A stretch of DNA of 25,514 nt from CAYVBJ01 sp964415185. Lineage in GTDB: Bacteria; Bacteroidota; Rhodothermia; Balneolales; Balneolaceae. Shown here in pieces: positions 1-8,921 of the stretch (position 1 is the stretch's first letter; every line of letters starts with the position of its first letter). The translations under genes were made by a program, and so were the position numbers. The stretch spans positions 1-25,514 of the forward strand of contig CAYPZI010000034.1 of NCBI GenBank assembly GCA_964415185.1, in the 5' to 3' direction. The notes below the pieces were generated by a model. It saw only the letters and a list, made by a program, of their open reading frames with translations, was not told the origin of the DNA and ran no database searches.

Positions 1-246
1 AAAATCTACTGGAAAAAAAATATTCTGCTGCTCTGCGTGCTCTTATCTGTCTGGTTTTTGACAGCATTTGTACTCGGTATTTTGATGGTTGATTTTTTAA
101 ATCAATTTCAATTTTTCGGTTTTAAACTCGGTTTCTGGATTGCCCAGCAAGGCTCACAGTTCGTTTTTATCTTCCTGATCTTTATTTACGTCTATAAAAT
201 GAATAAGCTCGATAAAAGCCTCGGGTTTGATGAAATTGAGGAGTAA
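1..246 (+). CDS. DUF4212-type small subunit of a sodium:solute symporter (5' end cut off)
   Basis: The reading frame is open from base 1, so the gene begins upstream of the window; the GTG at 37 is internal. The visible 81 residues show two hydrophobic stretches (about residues 8-30 and 40-63 of the visible part) with the motifs NQFQFFGFKLGFW and AQQGSQFVF, ending in a charged tail. This matches my knowledge of the small (about 80-100 residue) membrane subunit that accompanies VC_2705-type symporters. Its stop codon TAA directly touches the ATG of the large subunit, which implies translational coupling. The family is thought to act with the large subunit in Na+-coupled uptake of a small organic acid; the role of the small subunit is inferred. 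The identification is confident; substrate unknown. Confidence 0.85.
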   Translation, partial: KIYWKKNILLLCVLLSVWFLTAFVLGILMVDFLNQFQFFGFKLGFWIAQQGSQFVFIFLIFIYVYKMNKLDKSLGFDEIEE

Positions 247-1935
247 ATGGATATTCAAGCCTGGACTTTTCTGATTGTCGGCCTCACCTTTGCGATATAC
301 ATTGGGATCGCTATCTGGGCAAAAGTTGCTACAACCAGTGATTTTTACATTGCCGGCAGCACGGTTCATCCCCTGGCTAACGGGATGGCTACGGCTGCAG
401 ACTGGATGTCGGCTGCTTCCTTTATTTCAATGGCCGGTGTGATTGCTTTTATGGGCTATGATGGTGCTATCTACCTGATGGGGTGGACAGGCGGATATGT
501 ACTCTTAGCATTAATGCTTGCTCCGTATCTTAGAAAATTTGGAAAATTTACGGTACCGGATTTTATCGGCGACCGGTATTATTCATCCACAGCCCGTATG
601 GTTGCTGTTTTATGCGCTGTGTTCATTTCATTTACATATGTGGCCGGACAAATGCGGGGAGTTGGCATTGTATTTTCCAGGTTTCTCGGAATTGGTATCA
701 CAGAGGGAGTTGTCGTGGGGATGATCATTGTTTTTTTCTATGCCGTTATGGGAGGGATGAAGGGAATTACCTATACCCAGGTTGCCCAGTACTGTATTTT
801 AATATTTGCCTACCTTGTTCCGGCCATTTTTATATCCATACTAATAACCGGTAATCCAATTCCTCAGTTGGGTTTTGGCAGTACATTAAATGACGGAAGC
901 GGACAGTTTCTGCTGGAGCGCCTGGACGGTTTAAGCAGGGATCTCGGATTTGATGCATACACAGAAAGATCAAAATCAAAAATTGACCTGTTTTTCATTA
1001 CGGCTGCTTTGATGGTTGGCACGGCCGGATTGCCTCATGTTATTATCCGTTTCTTCACGGTTCCGAAAGTAAAAGATGCCAGGATATCAGCAGGATATGC
1101 ACTTGTTTTTATCGTACTGCTTTACAGTACGGCACCTGCCATTGCAGCATTTGCCAAAACAAATCTTTTGTCAAGTTTGGACAACACCGAATATACTGAA
1201 TCTCCGGAGTGGTTTTACAACTGGGAAAATACCGGCCTGATCACCTTTACGGATAAAAATGCAGACGGCTTAATACAGTTCAGGGCGGATGAAAATCAAA
1301 ATGAACTTCAGATTGATCCCGATATCATTGTATTGGCAAATCCTGAGATTGCTCAGCTTCCAAATTGGGTAGTGGGATTGGTTGCGGCAGGCGGACTCGC
1401 AGCAGCATTATCAACTGCAGCCGGCCTGCTCCTGGTTATCTCCACTTCTATTTCTCATGATTTACTCAAACGTACGCTGATGCCATCTATCACTGATAAA
1501 ATCGAACTTTTCATAGCCAGGATAGCGGCTGCAGGTACTGTTGTGGTTGCAGGTTACCTTGGAATTAATCCACCCGGTTTTGTTGCCCAGACAGTTGCTT
1601 TTGCCTTCGGACTGGCTGCAGCATCTTTTTTTCCTGCTATTTTGCTTGGAATTTTTTACAAACGGATGAATAAACAAGGTGCTATTTCAGGAATGTTAGT
1701 TGGTATTATTTTCACGGCATCCTATATCATCTATTTTACCTTTATCAATCCCGGGCAAAATAATTCCGATTATTGGTTTTTCGGTATATCCCCGGAAGGA
1801 ATAGGTACTCTCGGTATGATCTTAAATTTGGCGATGGCGGTCACGGTTTCATCATTAACAAAGAAACCACCGGAAGAAATAGGGCAGATGATTGAAGAAA
1901 TCCGGGTACCAAGGGGAAGTAAACCAATGGGATAA
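247..1935 (+). CDS. Sodium:solute symporter large subunit (SSS family, VC_2705-like)
   Basis: This is a 562-residue inner-membrane protein with about 13 hydrophobic helices. It has the SSS-family look, including ADWMSAASFISMAG near residues 50-63, the Gly-rich GGMKGITYTQ segment near 170, and AALSTAAGLLLVISTSISHD near 385-405, which is typical of acetate/solute symporters. Such proteins couple Na+ entry to uptake of acetate or another small carboxylate; the substrate cannot be read here. A hydrophilic insertion (about residues 310-375) separates two helices and carries DKNADGLIQF at 336-345, which resembles an EF-hand calcium loop. The ATG abuts the stop of the small subunit, so the two form one transcription unit. 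The gene converges on nuoH with a 33-base AT-rich gap and no clear terminator. Confidence 0.9.
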   Translation: MDIQAWTFLIVGLTFAIYIGIAIWAKVATTSDFYIAGSTVHPLANGMATAADWMSAASFISMAGVIAFMGYDGAIYLMGWTGGYVLLALMLAPYLRKFGKFTVPDFIGDRYYSSTARMVAVLCAVFISFTYVAGQMRGVGIVFSRFLGIGITEGVVVGMIIVFFYAVMGGMKGITYTQVAQYCILIFAYLVPAIFISILITGNPIPQLGFGSTLNDGSGQFLLERLDGLSRDLGFDAYTERSKSKIDLFFITAALMVGTAGLPHVIIRFFTVPKVKDARISAGYALVFIVLLYSTAPAIAAFAKTNLLSSLDNTEYTESPEWFYNWENTGLITFTDKNADGLIQFRADENQNELQIDPDIIVLANPEIAQLPNWVVGLVAAGGLAAALSTAAGLLLVISTSISHDLLKRTLMPSITDKIELFIARIAAAGTVVVAGYLGINPPGFVAQTVAFAFGLAAASFFPAILLGIFYKRMNKQGAISGMLVGIIFTASYIIYFTFINPGQNNSDYWFFGISPEGIGTLGMILNLAMAVTVSSLTKKPPEEIGQMIEEIRVPRGSKPMG

Positions 1936-1968
1936 AATAAAACAGTATTATAATAGTAAATAATCCAT

Positions 1969-2970
1969 CTATGCGTAAATCAGGTAGAGGATAATCGCAA
2001 TTGCCGTAAAATTTATGATACTGAGAGGAAGCAATTTGCTCCAGCCAAGTTTCATCACCTGGTTGTATTTAAATCTTGGAATCGTCCATCTAACCCAGAT
2101 AAAGAAAAACACAAAAAATGCTGTTTTGCCAGTAAATACGGTTATATCGAGAACTGTTTTCAATGTACCTGACATTTCGGGTAGCCAATAACCGGCAAAA
2201 GGCAGGTGATAACTGCCGAAAAAAAATGTTGTCATCAGCATTGAATTGATAACTACATGCATATACTCGGCAAGGAAAAACATTCCGAACTTCATAGAGC
2301 TGTATTCAGTATGGAAGCCGCCAACGAGTTCCTGTTCTGCTTCGACAAGGTCAAACGGAGTACGATTGGATTCGGCAAAAGCTGCAATAATGAAAATAAC
2401 AGCTCCTACAGGATTCAAAAATACGAACCACCAGTTTTCCTGGGCAACGGCGATATCAACAACGCTCAAAGAACCCACAAATAAAATAACTGAGGCAACA
2501 GCGACACCAAGTGGCAGTTCATAGCTGATCATTTGAGCAGCAGCCCGAAGCCCGCCTAAAAGAGAATATTTACTGTTGGACGACCACCCCGCGAGAGTGA
2601 CTCCATAAACCCCCAGCGACGCGATCGCCAACAGATAAAGAACTCCTGCATTAATATCGGTTACAAATATTCCTTCTCCAAATGGAATTACAGCTACAGT
2701 CATCAGTGCCGTCACAACAGGAATCATAGGGGCAATGGTATGAATTAATCGATATCCCTGTATAGGAGTTACATCTTCTTTGAGCAGCAATTTAACGACA
2801 TCTGCTATAGGCTGAAGCAGACCAAACGGCCCAACTCTGTTTGGTCCAATTCGATTTTGTATAAAACTGGCTACACGTCTCTCTGCATATACGGCGATTG
2901 CAGCGGAATTGAGAAGCATGAAAAGTGATATGCCCAAAATAATATAGGATGTAATTGTAACCTCGGCCAT
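1969..2970 (-). CDS. nuoH: NADH-quinone oxidoreductase subunit H
   Basis: This 333-residue integral membrane protein has about eight hydrophobic helices and forms the membrane-arm subunit at the junction with the peripheral arm, near the quinone entrance of complex I. Diagnostic motifs are AERRVASFIQNRIGPNRVGP (residues about 29-48), QPIADVVKLLLKED, and FAESNRTPFDLVEAEQELVG with the following acidic FHTEYSSMKFG loop. Length is normal for the family. It is the last gene of the nuoA-H run, starting 8 bases after the nuoG stop. No nuoI follows; the next gene is on the opposite strand. Identification is very secure. Confidence 0.97.
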   Translation of the reverse strand: MAEVTITSYIILGISLFMLLNSAAIAVYAERRVASFIQNRIGPNRVGPFGLLQPIADVVKLLLKEDVTPIQGYRLIHTIAPMIPVVTALMTVAVIPFGEGIFVTDINAGVLYLLAIASLGVYGVTLAGWSSNSKYSLLGGLRAAAQMISYELPLGVAVASVILFVGSLSVVDIAVAQENWWFVFLNPVGAVIFIIAAFAESNRTPFDLVEAEQELVGGFHTEYSSMKFGMFFLAEYMHVVINSMLMTTFFFGSYHLPFAGYWLPEMSGTLKTVLDITVFTGKTAFFVFFFIWVRWTIPRFKYNQVMKLGWSKLLPLSIINFTAIAIILYLIYA

Positions 2971-2978
2971 TTATTAAA

Positions 2979-4709
2979 TCAGTTAGTTTTAACTTTTTTC
3001 TTTTCTGCGAGTGGAATTCCTGATTCTTCATCCATACGGTTATAAGACACACCATCAAATGCAGGAATTGCGTTTGAAATTTCTTCCATAATTTCACGGC
3101 CGCTGCGATGTTCAAAATCAAGCCCTAATCTTTCACCAAGTGAAGTGAGACTATCCCAAAGCGGCAAACAATCTATCTTATTACCGGCACTTACCCAATT
3201 GTCAAAACTGGTGCCGTAACGGTCGAGCCGGCCTTCGCTCATCTCAAGGTTCAATCGCCTGTTGGTGTACGTTGTTTCCTTGGCAGGAAACGTTCTCTGG
3301 ATGCGCCCATCAACGTTGATATAACTCGCAGCATGTTCTGCGGCCGTTGTGATGGGTATTGTGAGATCAGAAAGCCGGGAAGTCTCGGATTGATTCGTTC
3401 CAAAAAAGACAAAAAACCGCTCTTTCAAATTATCCTGTCCGATGATACCCCTGTCGATGAGTTTGTCGTTTAACACCAGCACCAAATCCGATTCTGAAAT
3501 CAGTTTTTTCAATTGATCTGCACTTTTCTGTTTTAGGCCAATATAGCGGCAGCCGTTGGTATTTGGCGCATTGTCATCAGTAATTAAAAATCCATCTCCG
3601 CTGCCCTCATCGATATCTGTTGTAAATAACGGAGTGTTGGCGCCAGTAAGATTCGAAAGCTTAAGGAAGAGATAATTCTCTTCAACTGATGCGTGCGGGC
3701 TTCCAATAAACAATATTTTTCGAGGGTCTATTGCTTCAAATTTTTCTGCCAGCGTTTCCAAAGCATTATTCCAGGATGATTTCACACTTTCACCATCCAG
3801 CAGATATGACGGTTTTGAAAGGCGGTTTTCGTTGAAAATCCTATAGGCATCACGGCTTACATCAGGAATCCAATAATCATTGACCTCAGGATTAGATCTT
3901 GGTGTAATGCGTAAAACAAGATTGTCTCTGGTCCATAAATCAATATTGCAACCCTTGCCGTTGCTGATATCAATGCTCGGAGTCTGGTTCATTTCCCAAA
4001 CTCTTGCCCTGAAGCGAAAATCGGCTGACGTAAGAGCGCCGACAGGGCAGAGGTCAACTGTATTCAGGGAATAGGAGTCATCAAATTCCCTTCCGGGTGC
4101 TGTAATAGGATAATTTTTATCACCTCTTGAGACGATTGTTAGCTGATGCGTTTTACTGATTTCATCCGTAAAGCGCACGCATCTTGTACAGTTTATGCAT
4201 CTTTCTGCATCGAGTACGACTCTCGGGCCTAACTGAACCCGTTTAGGCTTGTGAACTTTCTTTACTTCAAAACGGCTTCCTTCCGGGCCGTATTTGTAGG
4301 TTTGAATCTGTAAGGGACATTCACCGGCCTGGTCACAAATCGGGCAATCCAGCGGGTGATTGATCAGAATAAACTCAAGATTGTCTTTCTGAGCCCTTTT
4401 TACAAGCTCATCGGTTCTTTGGGTTTTTACAACCATCCCGTCATCCAGATTCGTGTTGCATGAAGTCATCATTTTGGGAAACCATCGGATGACACGTTCG
4501 CCGTTTTCATCCAGTTCAAACTCACCGGTTTCCCTGTCTTTCAGGGGCATGCCAACTTTAACCATGCACTGCCGGCAATTAGCCGGGATAGACATGGCGG
4601 GATGATAGCAGAAAAAGGGTACTTCAATACCCGTGTCGAGCATGAATTGCAGTAATTTATGCTCGCCTTCATATTCATATCTGTTCCCGTCTATAAAAAC
4701 TTCAGCCAT
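2979..4709 (-). CDS. nuoG: NADH-quinone oxidoreductase subunit G (short form)
   Basis: This 576-residue iron-sulfur subunit of the complex I peripheral arm relays electrons from NuoE/F towards NuoI/B. Cluster ligands are visible in order: the 2Fe-2S site C34, C45, C48, C84; the His-Cys 4Fe-4S site H118, C122, C125, C131; and a ferredoxin-type 4Fe-4S site C171, C174, C177, C221. The molybdopterin-like domain begins near residue 245, but only one cysteine (C254) lies where some bacteria carry four ligands for the extra N7 cluster, so N7 is absent. The C-terminal domain is shorter than in E. coli NuoG (about 900 residues). The gene lies 66 bases downstream of nuoF, the widest gap in the operon. 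Its extreme C-terminus is rich in lysine. Confidence 0.95.
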   Translation of the reverse strand: MAEVFIDGNRYEYEGEHKLLQFMLDTGIEVPFFCYHPAMSIPANCRQCMVKVGMPLKDRETGEFELDENGERVIRWFPKMMTSCNTNLDDGMVVKTQRTDELVKRAQKDNLEFILINHPLDCPICDQAGECPLQIQTYKYGPEGSRFEVKKVHKPKRVQLGPRVVLDAERCINCTRCVRFTDEISKTHQLTIVSRGDKNYPITAPGREFDDSYSLNTVDLCPVGALTSADFRFRARVWEMNQTPSIDISNGKGCNIDLWTRDNLVLRITPRSNPEVNDYWIPDVSRDAYRIFNENRLSKPSYLLDGESVKSSWNNALETLAEKFEAIDPRKILFIGSPHASVEENYLFLKLSNLTGANTPLFTTDIDEGSGDGFLITDDNAPNTNGCRYIGLKQKSADQLKKLISESDLVLVLNDKLIDRGIIGQDNLKERFFVFFGTNQSETSRLSDLTIPITTAAEHAASYINVDGRIQRTFPAKETTYTNRRLNLEMSEGRLDRYGTSFDNWVSAGNKIDCLPLWDSLTSLGERLGLDFEHRSGREIMEEISNAIPAFDGVSYNRMDEESGIPLAEKKKVKTN

Positions 4710-4775
4710 TTTTAATCCGTTGTGTCTTGGAATATTTAAGTTGGTTAATCAATACAGAGGTTTACATTCAATTAT

Positions 4776-6068
4776 TTACGCGACTGCGTGAACCGATTTT
4801 TTACATCTGGCTTCAAATTCATCCCTGAACCGGGTTATGGTATGACGCACAGGCCAGGCTGCGGCATCAGCCAGTGCACAAATGGTACGGCCTTCCATTT
4901 GTGTGGTAACATCAAGCAAGAGGTCGAGATCTTTAATTTCACCTTCTCCTTTTTTTATTCTGAGCATCACTTTCTCCAGCCAGCCAGTGCCTTCCCGGCA
5001 AGGGGTACATTGTCCGCAGGATTCATGATGATAAAAATGAGTAATTCTCCAGAGCATATCCACCATATCGGTATCTTCGTCCATAACAACCATACCTGCA
5101 GTGCCGAGCATTGTGCCGACTTCCCGCAACGAATCACTGTCCATAGTCACGCCATCAAGTTGATCAGCTCTCAAAACAGGGGTAGAAGAACCCCCCGGAA
5201 TTACGGCTTTTAAATTTTTTCCGTTTCTGATGCCTCCCGCCACTTCATGTATGAGGTCGAGAACAGGCACGCCTGAAGGAAATTCATAAACACCGGGCCT
5301 GTTTACATGTCCGGATATTCCATACAATATAGGCCCGGGATGATTTTCAGCCCCTACACTTTTAAACCAGTCGGCTCCTCTATTGATCACACTAACAACA
5401 TGAGATAGCGTTTCAATGTTATTAATTGTTGTAGGCCGCCCCCATAATCCTTTTTGGGCTGGAAAAGGCGGTTTCACCCGCGGATATCCCCGTTTGCCTT
5501 CGAGTGATTCAAGCATGGAAGTTTCTTCACCACAAATGTAGGCGCCTGCACCGGAATGCACATAAAAATCAACACTGTAATCGCTGTCCATTATGTTTTT
5601 TCCGATGTACCCTTTATCGTAGGCATCCGAAATGGCCTTTTCCATCATTCTGATATACTCTCCGTATTCACCACGGATATAAACATAAATCGTGGTAATT
5701 TGCATTGCATAAGCTGCAATTAATGCACCTTCGATAAACACATGAGGATTGTATTCAAAAATCTTTCTGTCCTTAAATGTGCCGGGCTCCGATTCATCGC
5801 CATTGCAGGCAAGATACCTGGGTTTTCCATCGGCAGGCGGCATGAATGACCATTTCAGGCCTGCATTAAAACCTGCGCCACCCCGGCCGCGGATATTTGC
5901 TTCCTTAACCTCATCCACAACGCTTTTGGAATCCGGCCATTTGTCTTTATCCTTTAAAACAGTTTTAAGGGCTTTGTAACCGCCGTTTTTTTCATACACA
6001 TCAATTTTGTGCAGATCAGGAATGGCAGGGATTAATACAGGTTCATAATTTTTCCAGTCAACAGCCAT
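4776..6068 (-). CDS. nuoF: NADH-quinone oxidoreductase subunit F (FMN and NADH binding)
   Basis: This 430-residue subunit oxidises NADH at the tip of complex I. The FMN/NADH pocket motifs are RGRGGAGFNAGLKWSF (residues about 60-75), CNGDESEPGTFKDR (88-101), and GAGAYICGEETSMLESLEG, followed by KRGYPRVKPPFPA. The 4Fe-4S N3 cluster ligands are C351, C354, C357 and C397 in the pattern Cx2Cx2Cx39C. Length fits the family. It starts a single base after the nuoE stop, suggesting translational coupling with its NuoE partner, with which it forms the dehydrogenase module. Identification is very secure. Confidence 0.97.
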   Translation of the reverse strand: MAVDWKNYEPVLIPAIPDLHKIDVYEKNGGYKALKTVLKDKDKWPDSKSVVDEVKEANIRGRGGAGFNAGLKWSFMPPADGKPRYLACNGDESEPGTFKDRKIFEYNPHVFIEGALIAAYAMQITTIYVYIRGEYGEYIRMMEKAISDAYDKGYIGKNIMDSDYSVDFYVHSGAGAYICGEETSMLESLEGKRGYPRVKPPFPAQKGLWGRPTTINNIETLSHVVSVINRGADWFKSVGAENHPGPILYGISGHVNRPGVYEFPSGVPVLDLIHEVAGGIRNGKNLKAVIPGGSSTPVLRADQLDGVTMDSDSLREVGTMLGTAGMVVMDEDTDMVDMLWRITHFYHHESCGQCTPCREGTGWLEKVMLRIKKGEGEIKDLDLLLDVTTQMEGRTICALADAAAWPVRHTITRFRDEFEARCKKSVHAVA

Positions 6069-6069
6069 A

Positions 6070-6606
6070 TCAATGTTCTTCTTTGTTTAGTAATGGCATT
6101 TTCATCTGTTCGTAATTCACCTCTTTTCCTTCTTTTAATGAGTCAATCACAAGATCAACTTTCTCCGGTGTGAGATGATTCACATATTTGTCATTGGTTA
6201 CCTGCATCATGGGGGCATAACCGCAGGCACCTAGACATTCCACTTCCTGAACTGAAAACATACCGTCTTCAGTGGTTTCACCGGCTTTAATTCCCAATTT
6301 ATCTTCAATGTGATGAAGTATGTCGTAGCCGCCACAGAGCTGGCAGCTAAGGCAGGTGCAAACATCCAGCACATATTTTCCCATCTCCTTTTTGTAATAT
6401 TGAGTATAAAACGAAGCCACCCCATGCACATGGGCTTCAGGAAGATCGAGAGTTTTAGCGACAAGTTTTTGAACCTCTTCATTTACATGACCAAACTTTT
6501 TCTGGGCTAACCAGAGTACCGGAAGCGTAGCCGGCATTACTTCAGGATACTTCGCTTTTATTTTGTCGATCTTAGTGATCTCTTCTTTGTTAAATTCGTA
6601 CGTCAT
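6070..6606 (-). CDS. nuoE: NADH-quinone oxidoreductase subunit E (2Fe-2S)
   Basis: This 178-residue thioredoxin-like protein carries the off-pathway 2Fe-2S cluster N1a of complex I. Its four ligands fit C83, C88, C124 and C128 (Cx4C then Cx3C in ECLGACGYAP). Two additional cysteines, C85 and C91, lie in the same segment CTCLSCQLCGG, so the exact ligand choice is by family pattern. The helical N-terminal domain (residues 1-70) includes the typical HGVASFYTQY. The gene begins 8 bases after nuoD and ends one base before nuoF. Confidence 0.96.
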   Translation of the reverse strand: MTYEFNKEEITKIDKIKAKYPEVMPATLPVLWLAQKKFGHVNEEVQKLVAKTLDLPEAHVHGVASFYTQYYKKEMGKYVLDVCTCLSCQLCGGYDILHHIEDKLGIKAGETTEDGMFSVQEVECLGACGYAPMMQVTNDKYVNHLTPEKVDLVIDSLKEGKEVNYEQMKMPLLNKEEH

Positions 6607-6614
6607 ATTTGTAT

Positions 6615-7907
6615 TTATTTATCTGCTTCGCCAAGTACAGGGTCCATGCCGCCGATAATAACCACAGTATCAGCGACCATTTCGCCATCCAGAATATTTT
6701 CAAGAACCTGAAGATTACAAAATGACGGGGCTTTTATTTTGAGCCTCCATGGATGTCCTGTTCCGTCACTTTGAATAAAATAACCGAGTTCACCTTTGGG
6801 TGCCTCAACGGCATGGTAGGATTCGGCTCCTTCGGGCGGACATATACCTGTATCCGTCATCATAAAATCGTGAATCATACCTTCCATGGAATAATATACT
6901 TCATCTTTTGATGGGTAAGCCTGTTTGGCATTATCGGTTCTTACGGGCCCCTTCGGCAATTTTTCAAGACATTGGTAAATGATTTTGATGCTTTCATGCA
7001 TTTCTTCCATTCTCACGAAATACCTTGCCAAATTATCACCTTCGAGCCTTGTGGGAACTTCAAAATCCACTTCTTCATAACGGGCATACGGTGCAAATTT
7101 CCTTATATCGTATGCATAGCCGGCAGCTCTGAGCACAGGGCCGGTTGCTCCGATAGCAAGTGCCTTTTCGGTTGGAAGCACACCTACATTTTCATTTCGA
7201 TCGATAAAAATCCGGTTGCGATCCAACAATTTGTGCCAGTCCTTCAGCTCTTTCGGGAATGTCTGTGCAAATTCTTTGATTAAAGACATGGCACTTTCGT
7301 TAATATCGTTGGCCACGCCCCCGATACGGGCGTGAGATACTGTAAAGCGGTGCCCTGTGAGGTGATCCATAATATCATAAATTTTTTCCCTTTCCCTGAA
7401 TGTCCAGATAAAGAAAGAGACGGCACCGGCATCCATGACAAGTGTACCCAGCCACAATAGATGCGATGATATACGGGCCAGTTCGCACCCGATCATACGA
7501 ATGTAATGTGCTCTTTCGGGAACTTCTACATCTGCTATTTTTTCAACAGCTGCACAGAGAGCCACATTATTACTGTATGGAGACAGGTAATCCATCCTGT
7601 CGGTATAGGGCATAAATTCCTGGTAGGTTTTATTCTCTGCTATTTTTTCAACACCGCGATGCAGGTAACCAATGTCAAGCTTAACTTTTTCAATTGTCTC
7701 CCCATTTAACTGAAGTACCATTCTTAAAACACCATGAGTTGCCGGATGCTGCGGCCCCATGTTAAGAATCATTTTAGCATTGAGTGGATCGCCGTCATCC
7801 AGCTCTTCAATTGTGGTGTGTTTATCCTCCAGGCTTCTGTAAAGAGTGTTCTGATGTTCTTTAAAAAAAGTAGGTTTTACCTTCGATGTAATATCTTCTA
7901 ATTTCAT
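6615..7907 (-). CDS. nuoD: NADH-quinone oxidoreductase subunit D (49 kDa, quinone site)
   Basis: This 430-residue peripheral-arm subunit is related to NiFe-hydrogenase large subunits and forms the quinone pocket with NuoB. It has MGPQHPATHGVLRMVLQLNGE near residues 50-70, whose His lies at the quinone headgroup site in the family, GYLHRGVEKIAENKTY (about 81-96) and the C-terminal DPVLGEADK. It is a separate gene from nuoC; in E. coli the two are fused. The first 35 or so residues before the conserved core are hydrophilic. The gene starts 9 bases after the nuoC stop. Confidence 0.97.
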   Translation of the reverse strand: MKLEDITSKVKPTFFKEHQNTLYRSLEDKHTTIEELDDGDPLNAKMILNMGPQHPATHGVLRMVLQLNGETIEKVKLDIGYLHRGVEKIAENKTYQEFMPYTDRMDYLSPYSNNVALCAAVEKIADVEVPERAHYIRMIGCELARISSHLLWLGTLVMDAGAVSFFIWTFREREKIYDIMDHLTGHRFTVSHARIGGVANDINESAMSLIKEFAQTFPKELKDWHKLLDRNRIFIDRNENVGVLPTEKALAIGATGPVLRAAGYAYDIRKFAPYARYEEVDFEVPTRLEGDNLARYFVRMEEMHESIKIIYQCLEKLPKGPVRTDNAKQAYPSKDEVYYSMEGMIHDFMMTDTGICPPEGAESYHAVEAPKGELGYFIQSDGTGHPWRLKIKAPSFCNLQVLENILDGEMVADTVVIIGGMDPVLGEADK

Positions 7908-7916
7908 ATCGTCTGA

Positions 7917-8435
7917 TTATTCAGGATCAGGTGTTGTAGCGGGTAATTCAATTGAGCCGGGAATGCCAAGCAGAGGAAATTCCTTTCGCAGCGGATAATA
8001 TTTAAAATCTTCGGGCATATAAATTCTTCTCAAATCAGGATGATTTCTGAACCTGATTCCAAACATATCGTAAACTTCCCGCTCAAACCAATTAGCAGCC
8101 GGCCATATATCTGTAACCGAATCTACTTCCGGATTATCTTCTTCGCATCTTATTTTCAAAAAAAGACGGGATCTGTCTCTCAGTGAAACAAGGTTATAAA
8201 TAACTTCAAACCGCTCATCGTCAGTGTATCTGTCTGTGCCAAATATATCACCCAGGTAAACATACCGGAATTCATCAAATAAATATCTGCACACATTTTT
8301 TAAGGCATTAGCCTCCAGCCTTGCAAAAGTATCACCCGAAGATTGATAAATCTCAATCAGGTCTTCCGTAAAATTTTCAGATAATCCGTCAATTGTTTTC
8401 TGAAGTTTTTCCGTCATTTCAAGTTTTTTGTTCAT
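7917..8435 (-). CDS. nuoC: NADH-quinone oxidoreductase subunit C (30 kDa)
   Basis: This 172-residue structural subunit of the complex I peripheral arm is recognised by the signature EREVYDMFGIRFRNHPDLRR (residues about 118-137) followed by IYMPEDF. It carries no cofactor; in the family it packs against NuoD and NuoB and helps scaffold the quinone site. The length is at the compact end for stand-alone NuoC proteins. The start codon lies one base after the nuoB stop. Confidence 0.95.
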   Translation of the reverse strand: MNKKLEMTEKLQKTIDGLSENFTEDLIEIYQSSGDTFARLEANALKNVCRYLFDEFRYVYLGDIFGTDRYTDDERFEVIYNLVSLRDRSRLFLKIRCEEDNPEVDSVTDIWPAANWFEREVYDMFGIRFRNHPDLRRIYMPEDFKYYPLRKEFPLLGIPGSIELPATTPDPE

Positions 8436-8436
8436 A

Positions 8437-8919
8437 TCAGGTATCCAACAAAACAGAATGTTCAGATTTAATTTTGTCCTGTATTTTCATTAGTGCATGT
8501 AGAACAGCATCAGGCCGGGGCGGACAGCCGGAAACATAAGCATCAACCGGAAGAAAGTTGTCAACGCCCTGTACAACTCCGTAGCACCGGTGCATTCCAC
8601 CGGTAGAAGCACATGCCCCCATGGCAATACACCATTTAGGGTCAGGCATTTGATCCCAAATTCTCCTGATTGCATGCGACATTTTATAAGAACACCAGCC
8701 GGCAACAATCATTACATCACTCTGTCGGGGCGAAAAGCGAAAAACCTCTGATCCGAACCTTGAAACATCATATCGGGGGCCGGCAAACGCCATCATTTCA
8801 ATAGCACAGCAGGCAAGTCCCATAGGCATTGGCCAGGCAGCATTAGCTCTTGCCCAGTTAATTATTGTATCGATTTTTGTGGTGAGATATCCCTCACCCA
8901 TTGCACTTTCAATTCCCAT
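8437..8919 (-). CDS. nuoB: NADH-quinone oxidoreductase subunit B (cluster N2)
   Basis: This 160-residue subunit holds the terminal 4Fe-4S cluster N2, which passes electrons to quinone. The tandem-cysteine ligands C37 and C38 (GLACCAIEMM), C103 (AMGACASTGG) and C132 (GCPPRPDA) match the E. coli NuoB ligands with a constant offset of 26. The protein is short at its N-terminus but complete in the core. It lies 2 bases after nuoA and 1 base before nuoC, which shows strong operon packing. Identification is very secure. Confidence 0.97.
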   Translation of the reverse strand: MGIESAMGEGYLTTKIDTIINWARANAAWPMPMGLACCAIEMMAFAGPRYDVSRFGSEVFRFSPRQSDVMIVAGWCSYKMSHAIRRIWDQMPDPKWCIAMGACASTGGMHRCYGVVQGVDNFLPVDAYVSGCPPRPDAVLHALMKIQDKIKSEHSVLLDT

Positions 8920-8921
8920 AA

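Noticed and set aside
1936..1968. A terminator between the convergent symporter and nuoH genes.
   Set aside because: The 33 bases are AT-rich without a convincing GC stem; termination there may occur by other means.
4788..5213. A 141-codon open frame on the plus strand antisense to nuoF.
   Set aside because: It is fully covered by the conserved nuoF coding region and has no protein-like motifs.
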